Origin: Pseudoalteromonas sp. EB27
GTDB lineage: Bacteria; Pseudomonadota; Gammaproteobacteria; Enterobacterales; Alteromonadaceae
DNA: 64,000 nt
Direction of reading: 5' to 3'
NCBI RefSeq assembly: GCF_001974875.1
Contig: NZ_MTQD01000009.1
Span: 1-64,000, forward strand
The notes under the pieces were generated by a model that searched no databases, was not told where the DNA came from, and worked only from the letters and a program-made list of their open reading frames with translations. A program made the position numbers and the translations under genes. This document shows positions 10,379-18,188 of the stretch, piece by piece. The number at the start of each line of letters is the position of its first letter. Within the stretch, counting starts at the first letter, position 1.

Positions 10379-11728
10379 TTATTTACGTGCGTCTTTTAGT
10401 AAGTCAGCTACTAAAAAGCCTAACTCTAATACTTGGTCGGCATTAAGACGTGGGTCACACTGCGTTTTATAACGCTGTGCTAAGTCATCGTCTGATAAAC
10501 CGTAAGCACCACCAGTACACTCTGTTACGTGCTGGCCTGTCATTTCTAGATGAACACCACCTGCGTATGAACCTTCAGCTTTATGAACAGCGAAGAATTG
10601 GCTGATCTCGCGCATGATATTGTCGAAGTTACGCGTTTTGTATCCTGACGTCGCTTTTTCAGTATTGCCGTGCATTGGATCAGAGCTCCAAATTACTTTA
10701 CGACCCTCTTGCTGAACTTTTCTTACGAGGGCTGGAAGTTTTTCTGGTAGTACGTCTGCACCCATGCGTGTAATTAGCGTTAAGCGACCAGGAATGTTAT
10801 CTGGGTTTAATGCATCAATTAAACGAATTAGGTCATCAGGTTCCATACCTGGGCCAACTTTAACACCGATTGGATTTTTAATACCTTTGAAAAACTCAAT
10901 ATGTGCATGGTCAAGTTGACGTGTACGCTCACCAATCCATACAAAATGAGCAGAACAATCGTACCAGTCACCTGATAAGTGGTCGCGACGAGTAAGCGCT
11001 TCTTCGTAGCCAAGTAGTAATGCTTCGTGAGAGGTATATAAATCAGTTTCTTTTAAGCTTGGCGCAATTGTAGAGTTAATTCCGCACACTTCCATAAATT
11101 CGAGTGCGTCTTGAATTTTGTCTGCAAGTTGTTGATATTTTTCTTTAAGTGGGTTTGCAGCTACAAATCCCATGTTCCAACGGTTAACCTGGTGAAGATC
11201 GGCAAGGCCACCTTGTGCAAATGCACGTAATAAGTTTAATGTTGCCGCGCTATGGTGATATGCAGTCATTAAACGTTGTGGATCTGGGATACGCGCTTCT
11301 TCCGTAAACTCAATATTATTAATGATGTCGCCACGATAAGATGGTAAAGACACACCATTAATTGTTTCTAAGTCTGCTGAACGTGGTTTAGCATATTGAC
11401 CCGCCATACGCGCAATTTTAACTACAGGGCATTTACCGCCGTAAGTTAATACAACAGCCATTTGTAAGATTGTTTTGAACGTATCGCGAATATTAGCGGC
11501 ATTAAAGTCACTAAATGATTCTGCACAGTCACCACCTTGAAGTAAAAATGCACGACCTTCGCACACGTCTTCAAGTTGTTTAAATAAACTTCTAGTTTCT
11601 TCAGCAAAAACTAAAGGCGGAGCCGTCTTTAATTGGCCTTCAACTGATTTTAGTATTTCTTGATCTGGGTACTGTGGTTGCTGCAGTATTGGCAGCTCTC
11701 TCCAGCTATTTGGGTTCCACGATTGCAT
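10379..11728 (-). CDS. Class II 3-deoxy-7-phosphoheptulonate synthase
   Basis: A 449-residue plant/AroAII-type DAHP synthase that condenses PEP with erythrose 4-phosphate, the first step of aromatic amino acid synthesis. Class II marks are plain: N-terminal [26 protein letters not shown] (metal-binding Cys), [48 protein letters not shown] (metal ligands), and [18 protein letters not shown]. Its PEP substrate is the product of PpsA next door, so the neighbourhood joins PEP supply and use. Class II enzymes differ from E. coli AroF/G/H, so I give no symbol. Confidence 0.95.
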   Translation of the reverse strand: MQSWNPNSWRELPILQQPQYPDQEILKSVEGQLKTAPPLVFAEETRSLFKQLEDVCEGRAFLLQGGDCAESFSDFNAANIRDTFKTILQMAVVLTYGGKCPVVKIARMAGQYAKPRSADLETINGVSLPSYRGDIINNIEFTEEARIPDPQRLMTAYHHSAATLNLLRAFAQGGLADLHQVNRWNMGFVAANPLKEKYQQLADKIQDALEFMEVCGINSTIAPSLKETDLYTSHEALLLGYEEALTRRDHLSGDWYDCSAHFVWIGERTRQLDHAHIEFFKGIKNPIGVKVGPGMEPDDLIRLIDALNPDNIPGRLTLITRMGADVLPEKLPALVRKVQQEGRKVIWSSDPMHGNTEKATSGYKTRNFDNIMREISQFFAVHKAEGSYAGGVHLEMTGQHVTECTGGAYGLSDDDLAQRYKTQCDPRLNADQVLELGFLVADLLKDARK

Positions 11729-12000
11729 GTTCTTTCCTCATTCCTACATTACCTGATAAGAAGAAATTAACGTATGCAGGCACCTAAGTTCAAGGACTAA
11801 ATTCACTATTTACTAATTATTTAGTTATGAGGTAAGTATTTATGAGGTTTATAACCAAAAATTGAATTATTGCCACTTGATAAGTTTATTTTTAATTTAG
11901 TTTAAAGCATTATAAAACAGTGAGATAAAATACAATTGGTTATATTTTAGCAACTTGGAGAGAGAATGTAGCAAAGTAACATTAGTGAACAGTTTAATTG

Positions 12001-12017
12001 AGAACACATCATACTTA
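12001..12017 (-). promoter_or_regulatory. Ter-like site, copy 1
   Basis: Plus-strand AGAACACATCATACTTA; read on the minus strand, TAAGTATGATGTGTTCT. The core AGTATGATGT matches nine of ten bases of the start of E. coli TerB (AGTATGTTGT). This includes the G whose partner cytosine flips into Tus. By the E. coli rule the blocking face is toward higher coordinates, so it should stop leftward forks. Identical to copy 2. Confidence 0.6.
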
Positions 12018-12506
12018 AATGAAGTCTATTGTAATCTTAACTTTACAGGTTAAATAAAATATTATATTCGTCAGATAGGATGTTGTTGAATTGTGTGATA
12101 TGACGTTACATAGTTTCATATAATAAGAGATGAGCTTTTTCAAAGTATGCGATTGCTTATGCGTAGGACGTTCTCAATACTATTCCACTATTTAAATAAT
12201 ATATCAGCAGAGTGTTTAACTTTTTAAGTAATAGCTTAATTAAGATGTTGTACATGTTTTGTTGGTTTGCCGCCTCTTGCACTCCCCTACTGTGCTTTGC
12301 TCCTGACTGCATGCAATCGTATACGCGCTATTATTTCACGCAGTTTATAATTCACAAGATCACATTTTGCATATAATACACCCGCATTAATGTGAATGAT
12401 AAGCTTGAGTATAGATATAGAGGGCTATGCTTTTAACTGTATACCAAGTCCCTTTTATTATGGTTTATTTACGCGCTGCTTAACTATATTAAAAAATACA
12501 GCTAAA

Positions 12507-12523
12507 AGAACACATCATACTTA
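12507..12523 (-). promoter_or_regulatory. Ter-like site, copy 2
   Basis: Second exact copy of the 17-mer AGAACACATCATACTTA, 506 bp from the first and 109 bp before the tus-like start codon. Same orientation as copy 1: predicted to arrest forks arriving from the origin side (right to left). Confidence 0.65.
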
Positions 12524-12606
12524 TTTTGTTTATAATTTAAATCTTAGCTATGAGTAATACTTAATAAAAGATAGTCAAAAAGCTGAGAAATATGCGATAA
12601 TCCTTT

Positions 12607-12623
12607 TAAGTAAGATGTGTTCT
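12607..12623 (+). promoter_or_regulatory. Ter-like site, copy 3, at the tus start
   Basis: TAAGTAAGATGTGTTCT: the same element inverted, 16 of 17 bases identical to the reverse complement of copies 1-2. It ends nine bases before the preferred start codon of the tus-like gene, as E. coli TerB overlaps the tus promoter region, so binding here could both stop rightward forks and repress tus. Confidence 0.6.
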
Positions 12624-12632
12624 TGGTGGGTT

Positions 12633-13508
12633 ATGGTAAGTAAAGTTCAAATTAGAAGTCAATTCGATTTAATGAATGAACTGACGGTAAGGTTAGTTGA
12701 AGAGCTTAAAGAATGTGACTATTCAAAAGCTGAGTATTATCGACTTCCAGATATTAGTAGTCTTGATGAGAATATTGTTCCAGAGTCAATTATCACCGAA
12801 AAAATATCTGGTGACATAGCTCATAGGGCTATTCTCAATTCGTTTACCGATATTTATAAAAAAGAAGGCTTAAGTAGTCGTGTATTAAAGCGCCATCCCG
12901 GTTTGTTAGTTATAAAAAATGCTAATAAAGAAGCATTAAATAACCGAATTGCTCAAGTAAATAAAGCTAAAGCAGACTTTAAAGCATGCATAGTTGCAAT
13001 AGATAATAACGATGCTCGTTTTGAAGCTGTTCATAATGCGATGCCGAATTTAATTACACTTGCTGCATATCGCAAAATTCATTGTGAAAGTGACTCTCCA
13101 TTTTCAGTTAGATTTACTTGGATGCACAAACACGCAACAAAAACGCTAACAAAAAAAATGGCTCTCGAGATGCTCGATAAATCGGCCGGTTATAGAAATC
13201 CAAGAATGATTGATCAACAAAAATGGCTATCACTTGTAGCTCAAGAACAGTTACGAGTTGCTAGCTTAGGTGAAAAAGAAAAACTAAGGATTCGTCGCCC
13301 CACTCGTGTAAGCCCACAAGTTAATGTGAGATATACTGCACAAAACCGCTATCATGTTAGTGCCGCATTGCCCTTTATTTTGATTAATCCAGAGCCAGAC
13401 GTAAAATTAGGTATATTACCTGACTATCAAAAACCAGAAGCTCACCCGCGTAAACGCGAGTACGATTTTTTAGTCGATAGGCTATATTTAGAGCAGGTAG
13501 AACGATAG
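12633..13508 (+). CDS. tus: Tus-like replication terminus-binding protein
   Basis: A 291-residue homologue of the E. coli Tus (terminator utilisation) protein, recognised by several collinear blocks. ARFEAVHNAMPNLITLAAYR (about residues 128-147) lines up with the Tus segment that forms the cytosine-6 lock, and the Phe and His equivalent to E. coli F140 and H144 are kept (F130, H134); the following Gly is Asn. VRFTWMHKHATKTL and LRIRRPTRV (DNA-contacting basic strands) also match. It should bind Ter sites as a monomer and block DnaB in one direction. I place the start at ATG 12633 rather than ATG 12615, because the earlier codon lies inside Ter-like copy 3 and has no ribosome site, while GGTGG precedes 12633. 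It converges on the initiator gene. Confidence 0.85.
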   Translation: MVSKVQIRSQFDLMNELTVRLVEELKECDYSKAEYYRLPDISSLDENIVPESIITEKISGDIAHRAILNSFTDIYKKEGLSSRVLKRHPGLLVIKNANKEALNNRIAQVNKAKADFKACIVAIDNNDARFEAVHNAMPNLITLAAYRKIHCESDSPFSVRFTWMHKHATKTLTKKMALEMLDKSAGYRNPRMIDQQKWLSLVAQEQLRVASLGEKEKLRIRRPTRVSPQVNVRYTAQNRYHVSAALPFILINPEPDVKLGILPDYQKPEAHPRKREYDFLVDRLYLEQVER

Positions 13509-13518
13509 TGGTTATGTT

Positions 13519-13545
13519 AAAAAGGCCACAATACGTGGCCTTTTT
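13519..13545. terminator. Terminator between tus and replication initiator
   Basis: Stem AAAAAGGCCAC / GTGGCCTTTTT with five-base loop; symmetrical A- and T-runs serve both convergent genes. Confidence 0.9.
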
Positions 13546-13577
13546 GGTAATGTGTTTAAGTATTTAAATAGTGTTTA

Positions 13578-14792
13578 TTACTTTTCTACTATCTCTTCGA
13601 TTTTGTCTTCATCAATCAGCACTGCATTTTCAACAATTCGTTTACCACCTTGAATTTCAATGCGTTTGTTGTGTTTATTCAGTGTAAGTATTTCATCACA
13701 AAACTGATCAGATGGATGCATTTCGTAGGTGTAATCAATAATATTGCCTGTTTTATCATCTTTTACATTAGTAATACTGTATTCTGATATTGCGCCTTTT
13801 TCAATCAAGTCTTTCATAGTAGTGGTCATATCACGACGCAGCGCTTTTAATTTATTTTCGGTAATATCATCCGTTGAATAAATAGAGCCATATTTTTCCA
13901 TGATAGACAGCAGTCTAAAATGATAAGTTTTACCTGGCGCAGCATAACGCCAAAGATGATACAAACGCAGCATCATCCAACGCGATAATCCACGTTTTAA
14001 TTCTTGTGCACTATTAAAGTAATAACCTTTGTATTCAAGGTTATCAATCATGTTATGAACAAATGCATTTAAACAGGCGACACATTTTACATTGCCACCC
14101 TGACCCTTCTTGCCGCTAAAATGAAGTGACGATAAAAAGTTCATATTTGACTCGTAAAACGAATCATCTATATCAGAATTTTTAGTATCTGTTGCAGAAT
14201 ATTTAAACGAAAGTTTAGAACCTTGCAATGCTTCAAGAGACTCTTTAATTGCAGGATATGGCATAGACTGCCCTACCGCTTTAAGCTCTTGGGCTAATTC
14301 GTTCATAGAAAAAACAACCGCGTATTGAATACCGGACTTAAAATTAATTTTGACTATTTTGCCTTTAGAGGCCAAACGAATAAGTGCGCGTTCAACTTTT
14401 TCTTCTCTATCTGATGGCCAGACAAGGTATTCTACGTCTTCGCCATCTTTGCGCGTACTTACAACAGCGGGAGTTATTTTTATTTCGCCATCGTATAAAA
14501 TACCATCTACTTTTTCAGATATTTTACGCGTGATAATTGTTTTTTTAGGTGCTTCTTCAAGTGGTAATTTTTTATAGCCAGAACGTACAAAACGTCCCCA
14601 CAAATCATAATGATTAAACGTGTTTGAATATGCACGTAATCCATGAGCTGCATTTTCAATAGAAATTCGCACGTCTTTGTTATCTGTAAATAGTGCTAAA
14701 CTTTCGTTATCTATTGCACTTTCCACCCCGTGGATTTGGCCCCTAAGTGTATCGGGCAAGTTATCTACCGAGATGTTGACCTTTCGGCTCAT
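13578..14792 (-). CDS. Plasmid-type replication initiator (RepA-like)
   Basis: Replication initiator of the chromid, about 404 residues from Met at 14792 (409 if the upstream ATG at 14807 is used; neither has a strong ribosome site, but GGAA lies before 14792). The C-terminal half resembles RepA/RPA-family plasmid initiators with winged-helix DNA binding: LKRGLSRWMMLRLYHLWRYA, then FRLLSIMEKYGSIY and LKALRRDMTTTMKDLIEKGA. It should bind the iterons that begin about 70 bp upstream of its own gene and help DnaA and DnaB load. It reads away from the origin toward tus. Iterons close to its start suggest autorepression. The precise initiator family is not certain from sequence alone. Confidence 0.8.
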   Translation of the reverse strand: MSRKVNISVDNLPDTLRGQIHGVESAIDNESLALFTDNKDVRISIENAAHGLRAYSNTFNHYDLWGRFVRSGYKKLPLEEAPKKTIITRKISEKVDGILYDGEIKITPAVVSTRKDGEDVEYLVWPSDREEKVERALIRLASKGKIVKINFKSGIQYAVVFSMNELAQELKAVGQSMPYPAIKESLEALQGSKLSFKYSATDTKNSDIDDSFYESNMNFLSSLHFSGKKGQGGNVKCVACLNAFVHNMIDNLEYKGYYFNSAQELKRGLSRWMMLRLYHLWRYAAPGKTYHFRLLSIMEKYGSIYSTDDITENKLKALRRDMTTTMKDLIEKGAISEYSITNVKDDKTGNIIDYTYEMHPSDQFCDEILTLNKHNKRIEIQGGKRIVENAVLIDEDKIEEIVEK

Positions 14793-14861
14793 TGTTCTTA
14801 TTTCCATTTTTATTGCGACAGCTCATAACAACACATTAAGCAGCAAAAGTTAAATGTTTAA

Positions 14862-14990
14862 GTTAGTATAAAAGTGATCTGACTTTAAATAAAAGGCTTA
14901 GATCACTATTTTACTAAGTGGAGTCCATAACTTCTTATTTCAGATCATATTTATACTAACTGAGCTATTACAAATCTCTTTTTTACTAAC
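14862..14990. repeat. Iterons, initiator-proximal group
   Basis: Four ~20-bp units: GTTAGTATAAAAGTGATCTG (14862-14881, plus), and three inverted ones at 14898-14918, 14941-14960 and 14971-14990, each of form YTTAGTAwAAA-n-TGATCT when read on the minus strand. The first three carry GATC (Dam site); the last has GATT. They sit between the initiator start and the DnaA box and probably also control the initiator promoter. Confidence 0.8.
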
Positions 14991-15067
14991 TCAGCTGTTA
15001 TTTTGTCCATTACAATCGCTTTATTTTAAAATTTAGCACGACAAATTCATGTAAAAATAAATCGCCC

Positions 15068-15076
15068 TGTGGATAA
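15068..15076 (-). promoter_or_regulatory. DnaA box
   Basis: TGTGGATAA, the exact complement of the consensus TTATCCACA. One-mismatch relatives TGTGCATAA (15239-15247) and a weaker GTGCATAA (near 15166) follow on the same strand. Confidence 0.8.
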
Positions 15077-15094
15077 AGCCTTATCGAGTTAGCA

Positions 15095-15129
15095 TAGATC
15101 TGATCTGTACCAAGTACAGATCAGATCTA
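15095..15129. repeat. Inverted iteron pair in the origin
   Basis: Two facing iterons form a perfect 16-bp inverted repeat (TAGATCTGATCTGTAC at 15095-15110, complement at 15114-15129) with spacer CAA. The pairing continues imperfectly outward for about five bases, and each arm has GATC twice. Facing iterons are typical of initiator dimer (autorepression) sites. Confidence 0.8.
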
Positions 15130-15183
15130 TACTAATTAAACGTACCTTTTGATGGTGGCACAAGTGCATAACTTTATAATTTA

Positions 15184-15332
15184 CTTAGTAAAAAGCTGAT
15201 CTACGATGCTCTTTTTGTTCATAACTTTATGCGCAACCTGTGCATAACTCTATTTTAAAAATAGGCCTTAGTAAAAAGCTGATCTGCAGGTAGATAAAGA
15301 TCTGATCTTAACCAAGTATAAAGCTGATCTGC
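15184..15332 (+). repeat. Direct iterons, parA-proximal group
   Basis: Four direct units: CTTAGTAAAAAGCTGATCT (15184-15202), the same followed by GC (15267-15287), a variant at 15288-15310 with AGATCTGATC, and CAAGTATAAAGCTGATCTGC (15313-15332). They lead directly into the AT-rich tract, the usual order for iterons and duplex-unwinding element. Confidence 0.8.
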
Positions 15333-15565
15333 TTTTTTAAACATTGTTTATATAAATCATTATGTTATGTGTCAATTTAAAGCCCTTAACCTTTATTACC
15401 TTATATATTTAACCACCTTTAAACTTCTTTATTTATACTAAGCAATATTAATGGTGTAAAAGTATTTTTAAATGTCTTGTTTTTAAAATGCATGTCGTCT
15501 TAAATAGTTGTTTACAGCAAATTGAATGGACATTATACTAAGTCCCTAACTTTGAGGAATAAAGT

Positions 15566-16804
15566 ATGTCTATCAATAATAACGCGTTAAGTACCTACCG
15601 GCTTTTAAAAGCAACTGCCGAAGTAGCTGAAAAATCATTAGAAGGTCGTATTCAGCACTATCGTGCGCATCTTAAATCAGAAGAAAAAGAATTAAGAACC
15701 TATACGCAAAAAGCAGCTGCAGATTTATTAGGTTGTAATAATCGTACTTTAAAAAGGCGTCATGACAATGGCGACTTTGATGATTTAAACATTAAACGCG
15801 GTGCTAATGGACATTATGCTTACACGTTAGTAAATATTTTTGCCATGGCCGATATTATGGATATTAAACCAGATCATCGTACTGGTGATGACAAACTACA
15901 GGTTATTGTTATTAACTCCCTCAAAGGCGGCTGTGGTAAAACAACTAGTATGGTTAATATCGCAGCAGCGCTCGCGACGACGAATATTAAGCGCTATCGC
16001 ATTGGTATAATAGATTTAGATCCTCAAGGTTCTTCTTCAAGCTTTTTTCCTTCAAGTGAGCATGACCCTATTACTGTTGGCGATTTAATGCGTGATTGTA
16101 TAGATTTAGATGAGGGCGAAACATGGCCTGAATTTGTATCAAATTCATTTTTACCAACGCATATCCCAAATATTCGTGTTTTGCCTTCAGGTATGGATGA
16201 TTTTTACTTTGAGCACGAAACGGCAACATTGCTCAAAGATACCTCAAATTATGAGCAAACTCGTCACTACCATAAGTTACTCGAAAAAGTTATTGACCCT
16301 GTTAAAGATGAATTTGATATTATCTTAATTGATACAGCACCTACCCTTAACTTTATGTTTTATAATGCATTAATGGCATCTACAGCAATGTTGATCCCTG
16401 TTCACCCAGAAGCTGTAGATTTTGACGCTAACAATAAATATTTAAAACGATTAGGTGAGATTTACCATACCGTAGCTGCATTAGGCCACGAAGGTTGGGA
16501 CTTTATGCAGTTTTTAGTTACCAACTATGTAAAGGGTAATCACTCACAGCGCGATATCGTTAAAGATGTCCGTAGTGCATTTGGTCGCCAAGTTATGAGC
16601 TACCCAATTAATCACAGCTCGGCAATTACAGCAAGTTCATCATCTTTTAATACTATTTTTGATCAAAAAGCGTCAGACAGCTTAGCAAGTCGTGAATCAT
16701 TAATGCGCGCCCAAGAAAATATTAAAGATGTGGTCGATGAACTAGAGATGCTTATTCGTTCAAATTGGCAGTCAACTCAGTCAACACTCAATTCCCCTAA
16801 GTAA
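15566..16804 (+). CDS. parA: ParA-type partition ATPase (with N-terminal DNA-binding domain)
   Basis: A 412-residue type Ia ParA/SopA-like protein. Residues 1-110 form an N-terminal extension with a MerR/HTH-like stretch (AAADLLGCNNRTLKRRHDNG), which in this class represses the par promoter. The deviant Walker A motif SLKGGCGKTTSMVNIA is at about residues 118-133, followed by IIDLDPQGS (Walker A') and IILIDTAPTLN (Walker B). It forms ATP-dependent patterns on the nucleoid to segregate the replicon with ParB. It is divergent from the initiator across the origin and is followed by parB 15 bp downstream, so the two form one operon. Confidence 0.95.
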   Translation: MSINNNALSTYRLLKATAEVAEKSLEGRIQHYRAHLKSEEKELRTYTQKAAADLLGCNNRTLKRRHDNGDFDDLNIKRGANGHYAYTLVNIFAMADIMDIKPDHRTGDDKLQVIVINSLKGGCGKTTSMVNIAAALATTNIKRYRIGIIDLDPQGSSSSFFPSSEHDPITVGDLMRDCIDLDEGETWPEFVSNSFLPTHIPNIRVLPSGMDDFYFEHETATLLKDTSNYEQTRHYHKLLEKVIDPVKDEFDIILIDTAPTLNFMFYNALMASTAMLIPVHPEAVDFDANNKYLKRLGEIYHTVAALGHEGWDFMQFLVTNYVKGNHSQRDIVKDVRSAFGRQVMSYPINHSSAITASSSSFNTIFDQKASDSLASRESLMRAQENIKDVVDELEMLIRSNWQSTQSTLNSPK

Positions 16805-16819
16805 GGATGTTAAATAAAA

Positions 16820-17782
16820 ATGGCTAAAAAACGTAAAAATGACACCCGCTTAGATCCTTTTGCAACCGCTGTAGGTAGCAGTAGCCTTGACGCATTATTA
16901 GAACAGGCCAATGCTGGCGATGTAATTAGAATGCCGGCACCGAGCGATCCTGGGCGCCAGATAACGCTTGTTTGTAAAGTGATCTCACACGCTGATATTG
17001 AATCTACTACAGGTGTATATGGTAAAAACCGCCGTGTACAGTCACTGCTAAACGAAAAGTCAGTATCAGATATTCTTCCTGCGATTCGTGATGATGGCCG
17101 TAATCAGCATCCTGCTCTACTTTGGGATCAAGGTGAAACAAGCTTAGTTTTAGCGGGCTCTCGCCGTCGTATGGCGTGTATTTTAGGTAACGCAGATTAT
17201 TTAGTACTTAGTTCAAGCGATTTTACTGATCAAGATGCTAAAATTTTAGCCGTATCTTCAGATCAGTACATTGCCCCGAGCTTATGGGAGCTAGGACAAG
17301 CTTACCAACAAACAAAAAATGAGTTAATTGAACAAGGTAAAAAAGGATCTTACAGAGAAATAGCCGCCATTGAAGGTGTATCGCACACTGCAATTGCAGA
17401 TGCCATCAAGGCGTATGAGCAAATACCTGCCGATGTTATTGCGCTTTACCCTACTGCAAATCATGTAGGTCGTGAAGTAGCTAAAAAGCTTGTGAGCGCA
17501 AAGGAGCGCGACCAAGAGGCGTTTAAGCAACTAGTTTTAGCCCTAGCTAGCGATGAAGAGCTAAATGCGATTACAAGCGACGACAAGCGTGCAATGGCAA
17601 TCACTAAATGCTTAACAGCTGAGCCACAAGTGGCCGTTAAACGTGAAGCTGTACTAGAAAATAAATTTATATCAGTACAACGCAATTTAAAAAGCGGCGA
17701 TGTGTCTATCAAAATTGACAATAATGTGATGACAGACAAACGCTTAGAGCAATTAACTAAGTTATTAAGTGCTTTTAATTAG
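16820..17782 (+). CDS. parB: ParB-type centromere-binding protein
   Basis: A 320-residue ParB of the long, plasmid/chromid type. The N-terminal ParB/nuclease-like domain carries LVLAGSRRRMACIL (about residues 108-122), and the central HTH is GSYREIAAIEGVSHTAIADA (about 176-195), followed by a basic C-terminal dimer region. It would load at parS and act with ParA. AAGGA before the ATG serves as ribosome site. The gene's last bases run into iteron-like repeats at 17782 onward; no classical 16-bp chromosomal parS is visible, so its site may lie among those repeats. Confidence 0.93.
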   Translation: MAKKRKNDTRLDPFATAVGSSSLDALLEQANAGDVIRMPAPSDPGRQITLVCKVISHADIESTTGVYGKNRRVQSLLNEKSVSDILPAIRDDGRNQHPALLWDQGETSLVLAGSRRRMACILGNADYLVLSSSDFTDQDAKILAVSSDQYIAPSLWELGQAYQQTKNELIEQGKKGSYREIAAIEGVSHTAIADAIKAYEQIPADVIALYPTANHVGREVAKKLVSAKERDQEAFKQLVLALASDEELNAITSDDKRAMAITKCLTAEPQVAVKREAVLENKFISVQRNLKSGDVSIKIDNNVMTDKRLEQLTKLLSAFN

Positions 17783-17990
17783 TTAGTTAAATAATGATCT
17801 GTCAGACTTGTTTACTTAGTTAAATAGTGATCTGACAGATTGTTTTGTTAGTAAAAATCTGATCTTTACTAGCGAAATTCCTCTTCAAACAACCATATTA
17901 TCTCTTCAAGATCACTTTTTTACTAACTGCACCCCTCTTTTTAGCATCACTTTCTTGATTTATTATTATGGTTAGTAAAATCGTGATCTG
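17782..17990. repeat. Second iteron cluster, after parB
   Basis: Five units: GTTAGTTAAATAATGATCTG (17782-17801), CTTAGTTAAATAGTGATCTG (17815-17834), GTTAGTAAAAATCTGATCTT (17847-17866), an inverted one (17908-17927) and GTTAGTAAAATCGTGATCTG (17971-17990). All carry GATC. The first two are followed by TCAG or ACAG extensions that are absent from the origin units. They resemble the origin iterons closely but are spaced more widely, so they may act in copy control or partition. Confidence 0.75.
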
Positions 17991-18188
17991 TAATACCTAG
18001 ATTATTCTTTGTACTTGTATGCAGGGTCTATCATTTAGCTAAATTTTATACTGATTTTTACCTATAAACCGGTTTTTTACTAAGCTATCAGCTCCAACCA
18101 GTTTATAACTTGTTAATAGTGCTTTAGCTCAGAGCACATAAGGCATATACTGGCAGAATTATTTTTAAAATTTAATGCTTAGAGTGAC
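17783..18188. other. Intergenic iteron block downstream of parB
   Basis: Non-coding 406 bp. The first half is filled with iteron-type repeats; the second half holds one TTTTTTACTAAG unit near 18073-18084 and the promoter region of the helicase gene. A likely site for ParB binding, initiator binding, or both. Confidence 0.6.

Larger units (their letters stand above)
11729..12614. other. Long AT-rich intergenic region with Ter-like sites
   Basis: No gene is supported in these 886 bases. The first part is the upstream region of the DAHP synthase gene. The rest carries two direct copies of a 17-mer (12001-12017 and 12507-12523) that resemble Tus-binding Ter sites, one further E. coli-like candidate at 12077-12086, and leads into the tus-like gene. 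The region between 12260 and 12320 is locally more GC-rich than its surroundings. No tRNA or clear promoter can be named. Confidence 0.6.
14808..15565. other. Replication origin region of the chromid (ori2)
   Basis: Non-coding 758 bp between the divergent initiator and parA genes. It holds about ten iterons in both orientations, a perfect DnaA box at 15068-15076 with near-boxes around 15165-15173 and 15239-15247, a 16-bp perfect inverted repeat at 15095-15129, and a very AT-rich tract (about 15331-15470) that would suit duplex opening. This is the arrangement of an iteron-controlled plasmid-derived origin. The exact start point of synthesis cannot be fixed by eye. Confidence 0.85.

Noticed and set aside
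10828..11013. Small minus-strand frame inside the DAHP synthase gene
   Set aside because: Out-of-frame shadow within a well-recognised enzyme.
12141..12160. AAGTATGCGATTGC as Ter site
   Set aside because: Only AGTATG matches; the rest does not follow either the local 17-mer or the E. coli consensus.
12238..12256. TTAAGATGTTGTACATG as a further Ter site
   Set aside because: It lacks the G of the AGNATG start needed to place the flipped cytosine, and is one base short in that part.
12615..12632. ATG 12615 as tus start
   Set aside because: It is embedded in the Ter-like repeat, without a ribosome site; the next ATG at 12633 is better supported.
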